A DNA stretch of 64,000 nt from Roseburia hominis (GTDB taxonomy: Bacteria > Bacillota > Clostridia > Lachnospirales > Lachnospiraceae), in assembly GCA_040702975.1 (NCBI GenBank), contig CP159990.1, forward strand, positions 3,720,001 through 3,784,000. Reading direction: 5' to 3'. Both the position numbers and the translations under genes were made by a program. Shown piece by piece: positions 26,729 through 35,232 of the stretch (positions are counted from its first letter, which is position 1; each line of letters begins with the position of its first letter). The notes under the pieces were generated by a model, which saw only the letters and a program-made list of their open reading frames with translations, was not told where the DNA came from and did no database searches.

Positions 26729-28377
26729 ACTTCTTCCCCTTCTATCTTAATCTCGTACTCCGTTATCAGCTTCTGAAATTCCGGATTCTTTTCCAGCTCA
26801 GGTACCGCTTTTATTGCCCTTTTCACTGTTTCCGCACAAATCTCCTTCTCAATACCCTGATCCCTTAAATGCCTTTCGACGTAGCGTGTCCAGATTTGCT
26901 CTGAATCCGGCACCTTCTCCACCGACTCCCGGCAAATTTCCCATACTTTTTCCGCATCGTCCAACTCATCATACAAATCTTCCAATTTCAAATATAGTAC
27001 CTCCAGCCTGGCAGTATCACTCTCTAATTCTTTCACTCTCTCATACTCTGCTACCGCTTTTTCCGGCTGTTCCAGCACCTCATAGGCTTTGGCCAAATAT
27101 TCTCTTACATTCTGTTCCCTTTTCTTTGCATCCTCTCCCGTTCCCCAACACGCCGCTGCAGCAAGCCTTCCTGCTATTTTCGCCACCTCCTGCCAGGCAT
27201 CTTTCGTATCAAGAATTCTATATGCCTCCAAAAATGGCAGACCATACAGATATTCTTTACCTTTAATCCAACTGCTTACTTCTTCACTCTCTAATTCTTT
27301 TCCGCCTTGTTCCACTGCCTGCTCCAGTTCCCGCTTTACCTGATTTTCATTTTCTCCCTTCTGTATATATTTCTCTATAATCAAATAGACTTCTGCCACC
27401 GCAAGCTCCTCTGCTGCCGTTTCCAAATAAGCATTCCCCTGCCCATATTCCTGCATTTCCTCACAATATAAAAGTCCTAATTCCAGCTGTAGCCCTGCTT
27501 CCCGGACCGACTGCTCTTCCGCCATACCTTCCCCCTTCTCCTTTTCTTCTGTTCCTGTACCCTCCTCTCCTTCTTTTTTTAACTCTGTTGCTTCCTTCTC
27601 CGAAGCACTGTTTCCCATCACAAGAACGTTCTTTTGCTTTGCCTGAGGTCCCTTCTCTTTCCTTCCCCACAAAGTAGCTGCCATTATCACGACTGCCAGT
27701 AGGATCAGCCCTGCTTTTTTCCTCCTCACGTACAGATCTCTCCTGCTTTTCCCACCTCCTGGCTCCTGGTACTCCTCTATTTTCCTTACGTTCTCCTCCG
27801 TGCGTCCCCGCTGCCTTCCTTCCGCCAACGTGTTAAACTCCCGGCGAAGTTCTTTTAATCCCTTAATTTCTGCTGCTTTCCCTTCCAGGCAGCGACCGAT
27901 TACTTTTTGTATACTTCGTTCCTCTCTCCTGGTGAACTCTCCTTCAATCCGGCATTTTTCTGTCATGAACTGCAACGTTTTTCCAAGTCCATAGGAATCA
28001 TCCTCGCGGCTCACTTTTCGGGAACGTACATGCTCCCATTTCACAAACAACGCCCGTACATTTTTCTTCTGCATTCGCTCTACCAGATCCTGATTGTCAG
28101 AATCATCTACATCAAGAAGCCTTACTATGCCCTCAGATGTCACAACAACAGCATACGGGTTCATACTCCCATACGCCTTTTGATCTTCCCATTTATAATA
28201 CCGCTCCAGCTGCTGCAAAAGTTCCACACACCACCTAAGAAATTGCTGTTTCTGAACCGTCCTCGCTTCTTTCACATACTGCATCATCGTCCTGCCTTCT
28301 ACATAATCACTCACCATATGGCAGTATCCACTTTGATCCACAAACCGGAATACTGCATATTCCGTACGTTCTGCCAA
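26713..28377 (-). CDS. Pseudokinase / transmembrane / TPR protein
   Basis: Translation starts at a TTG at 28377 with AGGAGG six bases upstream, giving 554 residues. Residues 1-190 resemble a Ser/Thr kinase lacking the glycine loop and lysine. The catalytic-loop Asp is gone (YGSMNPYAVVV keeps only the Asn) and DFG reads DVD, so it is a pseudokinase. A transmembrane segment (about 222-240) is followed by an acidic Glu-rich linker and TPR-like helices (about 300-545). The architecture recalls EssB-like pseudokinases. Its stop overlaps the Ig-repeat gene. A signalling or assembly role at the membrane is inferred. Confidence 0.75.
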   Translation of the reverse strand: MAERTEYAVFRFVDQSGYCHMVSDYVEGRTMMQYVKEARTVQKQQFLRWCVELLQQLERYYKWEDQKAYGSMNPYAVVVTSEGIVRLLDVDDSDNQDLVERMQKKNVRALFVKWEHVRSRKVSREDDSYGLGKTLQFMTEKCRIEGEFTRREERSIQKVIGRCLEGKAAEIKGLKELRREFNTLAEGRQRGRTEENVRKIEEYQEPGGGKSRRDLYVRRKKAGLILLAVVIMAATLWGRKEKGPQAKQKNVLVMGNSASEKEATELKKEGEEGTGTEEKEKGEGMAEEQSVREAGLQLELGLLYCEEMQEYGQGNAYLETAAEELAVAEVYLIIEKYIQKGENENQVKRELEQAVEQGGKELESEEVSSWIKGKEYLYGLPFLEAYRILDTKDAWQEVAKIAGRLAAAACWGTGEDAKKREQNVREYLAKAYEVLEQPEKAVAEYERVKELESDTARLEVLYLKLEDLYDELDDAEKVWEICRESVEKVPDSEQIWTRYVERHLRDQGIEKEICAETVKRAIKAVPELEKNPEFQKLITEYEIKIEGEEVWIGK

Positions 28378-28400
28378 TCTATTCCTCCTATTCTACCGTT

Positions 28401-28419
28401 TACGCCGCTTTTAGGCGTA
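28401..28419 (-). promoter_or_regulatory. Small hairpin ahead of the pseudokinase ribosome site
   Basis: TACGCC (28401-28406) pairs with GGCGTA (28414-28419) just upstream of the AGGAGG and TTG start. It might affect translation; no further support. Confidence 0.3.
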
Positions 28420-28454
28420 CTATCATCTATGCATACTATAATTGGATAAATAAT

Positions 28455-28583
28455 TCAGAACAATTCTCCGGCGCCTACTATGATAACATTCAGGAACAAA
28501 CCGATCTTCCCAAATGCGGTCCCGGTAGAACTATATCCGGCATCGACCGGATTCTGACATTCGGATTCTACTGCCGAATCCAT
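28455..28583 (-). CDS. Possible small peptide (42 residues)
   Basis: An ATG at 28583 opens a 42-residue frame ending TAFGKIGLFLNVIIVGAGELF, a Gly-containing hydrophobic tail after a short acidic N-terminus. Only a weak AAGAG precedes it. It lies just upstream of the pseudokinase on the same strand, in a 650-bp gap without another clear gene. The hydrophobic segment would suit a membrane peptide or pilin-like leader, but there is no independent evidence that it is expressed. Confidence 0.3.
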   Translation of the reverse strand: MDSAVESECQNPVDAGYSSTGTAFGKIGLFLNVIIVGAGELF

Positions 28584-28802
28584 CTTGATTTTCTCTTGAA
28601 TTAGAGAGTTGTTTGAGAGTGATTCATATATTACTACCACTTTTTAGAAATGGCAAGAGAAAATATTGCACAAAATTTCCACGTGAAATCCTTCCAAAAT
28701 TCCTTTACAAATACCGGAAAAGCCCTTTCCTTCTGGTCTTCACCCCTTTGTACAATCTGCCAGCCCCTGTCTACATCTTCTATTAAGGCCAAATTTCCTC
28801 TT
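28584..28802. other. Intergenic stretch without a recognisable gene
   Basis: Between the small peptide and the palindromic repeat there is an open minus-strand frame (to 28849) that begins inside the repeat, lacks a ribosome site and matches no family I know. I see nothing else here. Confidence 0.4.
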
Positions 28803-28868
28803 GTCCACTGGACACTTAGGTATACCCAAAGGGCATCCCGTATGGCCATTCGGCCGTTTCACAAGGTA
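28803..28868. repeat. REP-like palindromic intergenic repeat
   Basis: It begins with the palindrome GTCCACTGGAC (28803-28813), continues through CACTTAGGTATACCC and GGGCATCCCGTATGGCC, and ends CACAAGGTA. The second part recurs at 26258-26307 and the first at 36166-36190. It stands between genes, as REP or MITE-type sequences do. Confidence 0.75.
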
Positions 28869-29026
28869 TGCTTGGCAACAAAAATACCGCATACTTGTCA
28901 CTCTATCAGCAACAAATATGCGGCAAAATATACATCATTTTCTCTGAATTTTTACATCAATTTCCGGTATATCAAACCCGTATTTACCTCTGCGGCCATT
29001 CAGATTTGGCAATCTGCCGGAAAATT

Positions 29027-30283
29027 CTATTCGTTAATTCCTACTCCGTGGTGACCTGGTTTGTACAGGTGACGCGGAATACCATCTACCATGACCGGAG
29101 ATACATCTCCCTGAATCAGCGGTTTTACATAGGTAATGAACTCATCTGTTACATAAGTTCCTTCTTCGTTCACCCATTCTCTCGGGACAAGACGCTCATC
29201 GTTCGCGATCTTATGCACATCTTTGACCTCAGTTCCGCACTGATACGGATCATCGGAAAGACGAACAAGTACGACCATCTTTCCGCTGTCGCCTTCGTCT
29301 GCTGCTTTAACAGCCGCACCACCAACCTGCTGTGCCTCCAGGATATCCACACGGGAACTGCAGTGGGAAGCCGCTCTTTGAAGTGTGCTCAGTTCAATCG
29401 CACGAGTCTTGCAGCCAACCTCAGCAGCTACATAATTTGCAAGGTAAGCTGCAGTACCGGAGAGCTGCTTGTGTCCGAATGCGTCTACAAAGTCAGAGCT
29501 TGCACCCAGTTCACATACATAGCGTCCGTCAGCCAGCTTGATTCCTTCTGAAACAGCAACTACTACGGATGTCTTCTTAGTAAGCAGGGTTTTGATACGT
29601 GACATGAAATCATCAAGATCAAAGGTCAGCTCCGGAAGATAGATCATATCCGGTCCCTGGCAGTCTTCGCCCTGAGCCAGTGCTGCCGCTCCGGTAAGCC
29701 AGCCTGCGTTACGTCCCATAATCTCAACGATGGTAACAAGACCTTTTTCATATTCCAGACAGAAGCTGTCGCGGATAATCTCTTTTACAGAAGTTCCGAT
29801 ATATTTTGCAGCACTTCCGAATCCCGGTGTATGGTCAGTCAGTGCCAGGTCATTGTCAATCGTCTTCGGACAACCGATGAATTTCTGCGGATGTCCCTTA
29901 ATAATCGCGTAATCAGACAGTTTTTTGATGGTATCCATAGAGTCATTACCACCAATATAGATAAATGCTTCGATATCCAGCTTATACAGAATCTCGAAAA
30001 TCTTATCATACAGTTCCATATTCTCATGAATCTCCGGCAGTTTGTAACGGCAGGAGCCAAGATAAGCCGCCGGTGTTCTTTTCAAAAGTTCTGCATCCAG
30101 TTCATTTGTAATGTGCTCGGACAGGTCAATATAGCGCTCTTCCAGAAGTCCCTGGATTCCATGAAGCATTCCGTATACTTTTCCTGCTCCACGGTCTTTT
30201 GCTGTACGGTATACTCCTGCCAGACTTGAGTTAATTGCCGCAGTAGGACCTCCTGACTGTCCAACAATTACATTTCCTTTCAT
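29027..30283 (-). CDS. 6-phosphofructokinase, PPi-type motifs (copy 2)
   Basis: The ATG at 30283 follows GGAGGTACGAATT. The 418-residue protein has GQSGGPTA, GGNDSMDT and PKTIDND, the same signature as copy 1 (Lys in the PPi-specific position, Asn for the first Asp of GGDDS). Overall it is a clear but diverged paralogue. It carries a short extra tail ending HHGVGINE. It lies 153 bp downstream of a GlpP-like antiterminator gene on the same strand, which may indicate a link to glycerol use. Both copies look intact, and a division of labour between them is possible. Confidence 0.9.
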   Translation of the reverse strand: MKGNVIVGQSGGPTAAINSSLAGVYRTAKDRGAGKVYGMLHGIQGLLEERYIDLSEHITNELDAELLKRTPAAYLGSCRYKLPEIHENMELYDKIFEILYKLDIEAFIYIGGNDSMDTIKKLSDYAIIKGHPQKFIGCPKTIDNDLALTDHTPGFGSAAKYIGTSVKEIIRDSFCLEYEKGLVTIVEIMGRNAGWLTGAAALAQGEDCQGPDMIYLPELTFDLDDFMSRIKTLLTKKTSVVVAVSEGIKLADGRYVCELGASSDFVDAFGHKQLSGTAAYLANYVAAEVGCKTRAIELSTLQRAASHCSSRVDILEAQQVGGAAVKAADEGDSGKMVVLVRLSDDPYQCGTEVKDVHKIANDERLVPREWVNEEGTYVTDEFITYVKPLIQGDVSPVMVDGIPRHLYKPGHHGVGINE

Positions 30284-30436
30284 AATTCGTACCTCCATAT
30301 GTCTTTACTTATATAATTCGTATATCCAACACGTCTATTTTAGTGCATGAAGCCGGGTTTGTCCAGTGAAACCCAGCCATTTTCGTTATTTTTCTATCAT
30401 TTCCCCTGGTTTTTCATCTGTTCCATTCAACATTTC

Positions 30437-31003
30437 TTACATAAACCATACCTGCTGATTGGTCGTCGATACGGAAAATGCCCCTGCATCCAACGCATTT
30501 ACCACATCCTCCCGATCTGCGATCAGACCGCCCGCAATAATCGGGACCTTGCTGTCCTTACAAAGTCTTCGGATAATCTTCGGCATCACGCCAGGAAGAA
30601 TCTCAATAAAATCCGGTTTCACACTCTGCTGCCGCTGTACATTCTCAAGAGCCAGCGAATCCAGCACGAAAAACCTAAGTACAGTGCAAAATCCCAGCTC
30701 CTTCGCCCGCGGAATCAGTGGCGGCTTTGTCGTAATGATTCCATCCGCCTGAGTATTCTTCTTGATGAAATCTACTGCAATATCCTTTGCACTTAACCCC
30801 TGTATCAGATCCATGTGCACGAACACGGTCTTCCCGGCGTCTTTCGCTTTTTTCACGATCTGTGAGATATTACAGATATCCCCGAACAAAATAAATAAAA
30901 CCCGTATTTCTTCCGCATCACAGCTTACCTGCAGTCCTTCCTCATCCTTGACAGCCGCAATCACAGGGCTGCCTTCCAACATATCAAAAACTTTCTGATC
31001 CAT
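30437..31003 (-). CDS. glpP: GlpP-family glycerol-3-phosphate-responsive antiterminator
   Basis: The start at 31003 has AGGGAGCG upstream, giving 188 residues of a TIM-barrel-like regulator. Signature stretches are SPVIAAVKDEEGL at the N-terminus, VFVHMDLIQGL, ADGIITTKP, FIEILPGVMPKIIRRL and PIIAGGLIADREDV. GlpP binds glycerol 3-phosphate and prevents termination in the leader of glycerol genes in Bacillus. No glycerol genes follow here; the next gene is a phosphofructokinase. The RNA target is therefore unknown. Confidence 0.88.
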   Translation of the reverse strand: MDQKVFDMLEGSPVIAAVKDEEGLQVSCDAEEIRVLFILFGDICNISQIVKKAKDAGKTVFVHMDLIQGLSAKDIAVDFIKKNTQADGIITTKPPLIPRAKELGFCTVLRFFVLDSLALENVQRQQSVKPDFIEILPGVMPKIIRRLCKDSKVPIIAGGLIADREDVVNALDAGAFSVSTTNQQVWFM

Positions 31004-31224
31004 TTTTTTCGCTCCCTTTATCACATTTTCCATAAAAAGCATACCATATAAGAAAATAAAACTCAATTTTTTTGAATAATCAGGGATAGATTTTCTGAAT
31101 CAGATAGGGTATCCTTAGACTTAGGTGCACCTGGCAGCCATGATGATAATTCACTAAATTTTCACTTTGACATATATGGCACCAAAACACCGATATATTA
31201 ACCGGCTCAGAAAGGAACCCTGCT

Positions 31225-31731
31225 ATGAATGAAAGTCAGTTCGTTAAACATGAAATCTCTCCGGTATACGACGAAACCTCCCGTATATTAATTCTGGGAA
31301 GCTTCCCCTCCGTAAAATCCCGTGAAAACAAATTCTTTTATGGTCATCCCCAGAATCGTTTCTGGAAGGTTCTGGCACAGCTTTTAGAGGAACCGCTCCC
31401 CCTTACCATAGAAGAGAAAAAATCGCTCCTTCTCTCCCACCATATTGCACTCTGGGACGTGGTGGATTCCTGTGAGATCACCGGTTCCAGCGACAGCAGT
31501 ATACGAAATGTGACCCCCTCCGACCTCACCCGGATTACAACCGCTTCGCCTATACGCCACATTTACACAAACGGCGGCACCGCCGACAAATTATATTGCA
31601 AATACTGTTTTCCCATGACGCAGATGGCAGCCATACGCCTTCCTTCCACCAGCCCTGCAAATGCTGCATGGTCTCTGGAACGCCTGCTTGGGGAATGGAG
31701 GGTCATTCTTCCTGATTTAGTAATTGAATAA
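31225..31731 (+). CDS. DNA-deoxyinosine glycosylase (UDG superfamily)
   Basis: A 168-residue enzyme of the UDG fold. ILILGSFPSVKSRE is the active-site strand and loop and FYGHPQNRFW is the base-recognition motif typical of hypoxanthine-DNA glycosylases. HIALWDVVDSCEITGSSDSS and PIRHIYTNGGTA form the central strands. It would remove deaminated adenine from DNA. GAAAGGA stands before the ATG, and the gene is monocistronic. The distinction from Mug-type enzymes rests on the motifs and length. Confidence 0.88.
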   Translation: MNESQFVKHEISPVYDETSRILILGSFPSVKSRENKFFYGHPQNRFWKVLAQLLEEPLPLTIEEKKSLLLSHHIALWDVVDSCEITGSSDSSIRNVTPSDLTRITTASPIRHIYTNGGTADKLYCKYCFPMTQMAAIRLPSTSPANAAWSLERLLGEWRVILPDLVIE

Positions 31732-31771
31732 AACAGTTGAAAAATAAAAATAAATATTTTAATTTATTACT

Positions 31772-31800
31772 TGACATTCCAATCATATTGCTTTATAATA
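31772..31800 (+). promoter_or_regulatory. Consensus sigma-A promoter for tRNA-Arg
   Basis: TTGACA (31772-31777), 17 bases, TATAAT (31795-31800): a perfect consensus, 39 bp before the tRNA. Confidence 0.9.
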
Positions 31801-31839
31801 ATTATTGCTGTTGGATAGAAGCGATTCTAAAAACGGTAT

Positions 31840-31913
31840 GTGCGCTTAGCTCAGCTGGATAGAGCGTCTGGCTACGGACCAGAAGGTCGGGGGTTCGAAT
31901 CCTCTAGCGCACG
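31840..31913 (+). tRNA. tRNA-Arg(ACG)
   Basis: A 74-nt cloverleaf. Acceptor GTGCGCT pairs with AGCGCAC, the anticodon stem TCTGG/CCAGA encloses loop CTACGGA, and GGTTCGAAT is the T loop. The discriminator is G. CCA is not encoded. Confidence 0.96.
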
Positions 31914-31918
31914 TCATA

Positions 31919-31947
31919 AAAACCTTGCAGATCTCTGCAAGGTTTTT
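31919..31947 (+). terminator. Terminator after tRNA-Arg
   Basis: AAACCTTGCAG pairs with CTGCAAGGTTT around a short loop, followed by TTTATTTT. Confidence 0.85.
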
Positions 31948-32071
31948 TATTTTCATGTACATATTTGGCCAAAGCCTCATCGCCCCTCATCTTAGCTGCT
32001 CAAACACTACCGTCCCCCTTTCAGCCCGGATTCTCTTCCTTAGATTCACAAGCGTTTTCTTATTTTTAAAA

Positions 32072-32122
32072 GCGCAGATGACAGGCAGGTCCCTAAATAC
32101 CTGTTTTTCCTGTCATCTGCGC
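32072..32122 (-). terminator. Terminator of the feo operon
   Basis: GCGCAGATGACAGG (32072-32085) pairs perfectly with CCTGTCATCTGCGC (32109-32122); on the minus strand it is followed by TTTTAAAAA. Confidence 0.85.
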
Positions 32123-32161
32123 AAAGGATACACACGTTTATTCCACTATTTTCTTCTAAGT

Positions 32162-32407
32162 CTAAGGCTGCTGAGTCGCTACATACCCCCTGGTGCGCTC
32201 GATTGCGCCAATCTCTTCCAGGGTAAGCAAAGTCCTGTATACGGTGGCAAGACCGATATCCGGGTCGCGCTTCGCTGCTTTGTAGTAAAGTTCTTTTACA
32301 CTGGTACATTCTTCCGCAGTCATCACATCAAGTACAATGCGCCTTTGCTGCGTAATACGTTTGCCCTGGCTCTTCATTTTCCTGATGATCGCTTCCTTCT
32401 CCCACAT
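32162..32407 (-). CDS. Fur-family DNA-binding domain only (81 residues)
   Basis: The protein covers the winged-helix half of a Fur repressor (GKRITQQRRIVLDVMTAEEC, then DIGLATVYRTLLTLEEIGAI) and then stops. The metal-binding and dimerisation half of a normal Fur (about 140 residues) is missing, and no such sequence follows in another frame before the terminator. AGGGAAGGAAG precedes its ATG. It is the last gene of the feo operon. It may be an intact short regulator of the operon, in the place FeoC holds elsewhere, or a truncated Fur; the intact ribosome site favours the former. Confidence 0.75.
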   Translation of the reverse strand: MWEKEAIIRKMKSQGKRITQQRRIVLDVMTAEECTSVKELYYKAAKRDPDIGLATVYRTLLTLEEIGAIERTRGYVATQQP

Positions 32408-32431
32408 CTTCCTTCCCTCCGTATTCCTGTT

Positions 32432-32584
32432 TTATTGCTTTTCCGTATGAATATAATGGCAGGCGCCTCCGCAGTGGCTGCAGTCACCGCCGCAGCCCTT
32501 CCCCTGTTTTTTATCGTTATGCATGCTGCGGATCGCAAGAGCTACCGCCGCCAAAACCAAAACTCCAACAACTAAAGTTCCCAT
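32432..32584 (-). CDS. FeoB-associated Cys-rich membrane protein
   Basis: A 50-residue protein whose ATG overlaps the FeoB stop (TAATG at 32586-32582). It has one N-terminal transmembrane helix (TLVVGVLVLAAVALAI) and a short Cys-rich tail, CGGDCSHCGGAC, followed by HYIHTEKQ. This is the FeoB_associated family, found next to FeoB in many Firmicutes. The five cysteines may pass Fe(II) to or from the FeoB channel; that role is inferred. Confidence 0.88.
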   Translation of the reverse strand: MGTLVVGVLVLAAVALAIRSMHNDKKQGKGCGGDCSHCGGACHYIHTEKQ

Positions 32585-34734
32585 TATGCTTTCGCCATTC
32601 CTTTCATTTTCACTTTCAAAGTCTGACTCTCTTTATGCGGACGGAACAAAAGATATAGGAATGCAATTACAAGCACTACTGCTACTACCGTTCCGACGCC
32701 AAATCCACCGCCTGTAAAGAAGGTTCCCAACTGATATACGCAAAGTGATACAATATATGCCAGCCCTGTCTGATATCCGATCGCGAACCAGAACCATTTT
32801 GCATTGTTCATCTCTCTTTTGATCGCACCCATAGCTGCAAAACAAGGAGCACACAGAAGGTTAAATACCAGGAATGAGTACGCCGCTACTGCCGTCATAC
32901 TTCCCGCAAGCTGTCCCCAGATCTCTGCGCCGTCTTCTGCTACTTCTGCAAATCCAAACAGAATACCGAAGGTACCAACTACATTTTCCTTCGCAATAAG
33001 ACCAGTTACCGCTGCAACTGCCATCTTCCAGTCTCCCCAGCCAAGCGGTGCAAAAAGCGGTGCCACAATACTGCCGATAGAAGCCAGGATACTGCTGTCA
33101 AGCTGCTCTGCCTCCAGCATTCCGAAAGAACCATTTGCCCAGCCAAAGCTCATCAGGAACCACAGAACGATGGTGGAAAGCAAAATGATGGTTCCGGCTT
33201 TCTTGATGAAGGACCAGCCTCTCTCCCACATGCTTCTAAGTACGTTGCCTACGGTCGGCAGATGATAAGCCGGAAGTTCCATAACGAACGGCGCCGGATC
33301 GCCTTCGAACATCTTCGTCTTTTTCAAAATAATACCAGAGCAGATAATTGCTGCGATACCTACGAAATAAGCGCTCGGTGCAACCCATGACGCCCCGTCA
33401 AATAACGCACCGGCAATCAATGCAATGATAGGCAGCTTCGCGCCACAAGGTACAAAGGTGGTCGTCATGATCGTCATTTTACGGTCTCTGTCATTCTCGA
33501 TCGTTCTTGACGCCATGACTCCCGGAACACCGCAGCCGCTTCCAATCAGCATCGGGATAAATGATTTTCCTGACAGGCCAAATTTACGGAAAATACGGTC
33601 CATGATAAATGCGATACGCGCCATGTATCCACAGCCTTCCAAAAATGCCAGGAAGATGAAAAGTACGAGCATCTGCGGAACGAATCCAAGTACCGCGCCC
33701 ACACCTGCAACAATACCATCAAGAATCAATCCCTGGAGCCAGTCCGCACAGTTCATCGCCACCAGAACATTCTCGATTGCCGGCGGAATAATCTCACCAA
33801 ACAGAACGTCATTGGTCCAGCCTGTGACAAAGTCTCCAACGGTAGAAACCGATACATAATATACGACCCACATTACGACTGCGAAAATCGGGAGTGCCAG
33901 GAAACGGTTGGTCACGATCCTGTCAATCTTGTCGGAGGTGGTCATCTGTCCTTTATTAGCTCTCTTGCAGCAGCCGTCAATGATCGATGTGATATAGCTG
34001 TAACGTTCATTGGTAATGATACTCTCGGAATCGTCGTCCATTTCCTGTTCCACTGCTGAGATGATTCCTTCCACATTCGGCTGAGCTTTCATCGTATCAG
34101 CAATCTTATCATCACGTTCAAACAATTTCACGGCATAGAATCTTCTCTGTCCCTCCGGAATATCACTTCCAAGACAGCTCTCGATTTCCTCCAGCGCGCG
34201 CTCTACTCCGCTGTCAAATTTATGTACCGGAGCTTTTGCTGATTTATTCGCAGCCGCTTTTACCGCTTTCTCTGCCGCTTTATCGATCCCCTCATTTTTC
34301 AGTGCCGAAATTTCCACGACCTCACAGCCCAGCTTCTTTGCGAGCTGACCCACATTGATGCTGTCTCCGTTCTTACGGACGATATCCATCATATTGATCG
34401 CCATAACTACCGGAATTCCAAGCTCCATGAGCTGCGTGGAAAGATACAGGTTCCTTTCCAGGTTGGTTCCGTCTACAATATTCAGAATCGCGTCCGGTCT
34501 TTCCGTGATCAGGTAATTTCTCGCCACCACTTCCTCCAGTGTATATGGAGACAGGGAGTAGATTCCCGGCAGGTCCATGATGATCACATCTTTATGATTC
34601 TTTAATTTTCCTTCTTTCTTTTCTACGGTAACGCCCGGCCAGTTTCCTACAAACTGATTAGAACCGGTCAGCGCATTAAACAGCGTTGTCTTTCCACTGT
34701 TCGGATTACCCGCAAGTGCAATTTTTACTGACAT
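32584..34734 (-). CDS. feoB: Ferrous iron transporter FeoB
   Basis: A full-length 716-residue protein. The N-terminal GTPase has G1 GNPNSGKTT (9-17), G3 DLPG (54-57) and G4 NMMD (114-117). A helical GDI region follows (about 170-270), then two gate domains with about ten membrane helices, including GSGCGVPGVMASRTI and VPCGAKLPIIALI, which hold the conserved Cys residues. It imports Fe(II) across the cytoplasmic membrane. It is co-transcribed with two FeoA genes upstream and with the Cys-rich protein and Fur-like gene downstream. Confidence 0.97.
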   Translation of the reverse strand: MSVKIALAGNPNSGKTTLFNALTGSNQFVGNWPGVTVEKKEGKLKNHKDVIIMDLPGIYSLSPYTLEEVVARNYLITERPDAILNIVDGTNLERNLYLSTQLMELGIPVVMAINMMDIVRKNGDSINVGQLAKKLGCEVVEISALKNEGIDKAAEKAVKAAANKSAKAPVHKFDSGVERALEEIESCLGSDIPEGQRRFYAVKLFERDDKIADTMKAQPNVEGIISAVEQEMDDDSESIITNERYSYITSIIDGCCKRANKGQMTTSDKIDRIVTNRFLALPIFAVVMWVVYYVSVSTVGDFVTGWTNDVLFGEIIPPAIENVLVAMNCADWLQGLILDGIVAGVGAVLGFVPQMLVLFIFLAFLEGCGYMARIAFIMDRIFRKFGLSGKSFIPMLIGSGCGVPGVMASRTIENDRDRKMTIMTTTFVPCGAKLPIIALIAGALFDGASWVAPSAYFVGIAAIICSGIILKKTKMFEGDPAPFVMELPAYHLPTVGNVLRSMWERGWSFIKKAGTIILLSTIVLWFLMSFGWANGSFGMLEAEQLDSSILASIGSIVAPLFAPLGWGDWKMAVAAVTGLIAKENVVGTFGILFGFAEVAEDGAEIWGQLAGSMTAVAAYSFLVFNLLCAPCFAAMGAIKREMNNAKWFWFAIGYQTGLAYIVSLCVYQLGTFFTGGGFGVGTVVAVVLVIAFLYLLFRPHKESQTLKVKMKGMAKA

Positions 34735-34871
34735 TTGATATACTCCTTCATTCCTTGATGTTATCTTTTGTAATTAGTATTGGCTAACTATCTGCCTTTA
34801 AAAAAATGTGCGTTGCACTTTCACTGCACAAAGGTTGTTTATTTAAAATAGAGTGCACTTTCAGGACAAAA

Positions 34872-34887
34872 GTTAGCACCTGTTAAC
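34872..34887. promoter_or_regulatory. Imperfect GTTAG-N6-CTAAC dyad ahead of feoB
   Basis: GTTAGCACCTGTTAAC matches the dyad upstream of feoA with one mismatch. A further CTAAC half-site lies at 34786-34790. The 168-bp gap between feoA and feoB may thus hold a second regulated promoter. Confidence 0.45.
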
Positions 34888-34902
34888 CTTGAGTTAAATA
34901 AA

Positions 34903-35124
34903 TTATTGTACCTCGATCATCTGTGCGTCCGCTTTTCTGAGCGATAACTCATAGCCCCGCACTGTTACCTCGACCGGATCGCCAAGCGGCGCCACCTTGC
35001 GCACATAAATGCTGGTCCCTTTCGTAATACCCATATCCATGATCCGGCGTCTCACCGCACCCTCTCCATGAATCTTCACAACAGACACGGTCTTTCCGCA
35101 CTCCGTCTCACGTAAACTCTTCAT
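34903..35124 (-). CDS. feoA: FeoA-family protein (second copy)
   Basis: The start at 35124 follows AAGGAGAGCAGTT, giving 73 residues. It is an SH3-like small protein: TVSVVKIHGEGAVRRRIMDM, then GITKGTSIYVRKVAPLGDPV and a final VRGYELSLRKADAQMIEV. FeoA supports FeoB-dependent Fe(II) uptake, probably by contact with its cytoplasmic GTPase. It lies between the first feoA copy and feoB. Having two FeoA proteins is common in clostridia. Confidence 0.93.
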   Translation of the reverse strand: MKSLRETECGKTVSVVKIHGEGAVRRRIMDMGITKGTSIYVRKVAPLGDPVEVTVRGYELSLRKADAQMIEVQ

Positions 35125-35232
35125 AACTGCTCTCCTTCCTGCTGTTTTCTTCTGGTGCAATGTACCTCTGACATTCAGCCAGCAATCTTATGCGGAACGT
35201 CAACGATACACGGCACCAGCCAAGTTACAACA

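Noticed and set aside
28634..28849. A 71-codon minus-strand frame starting MAIRDALWVYL
   Set aside because: Its start lies within the palindromic repeat, it has no ribosome site and no recognisable family, and it overlaps non-coding repeat sequence.
32046..32309. A frameshifted continuation of the short Fur protein
   Set aside because: The overlapping frame reads into the terminator hairpin and does not contain Fur metal-binding or dimerisation motifs.
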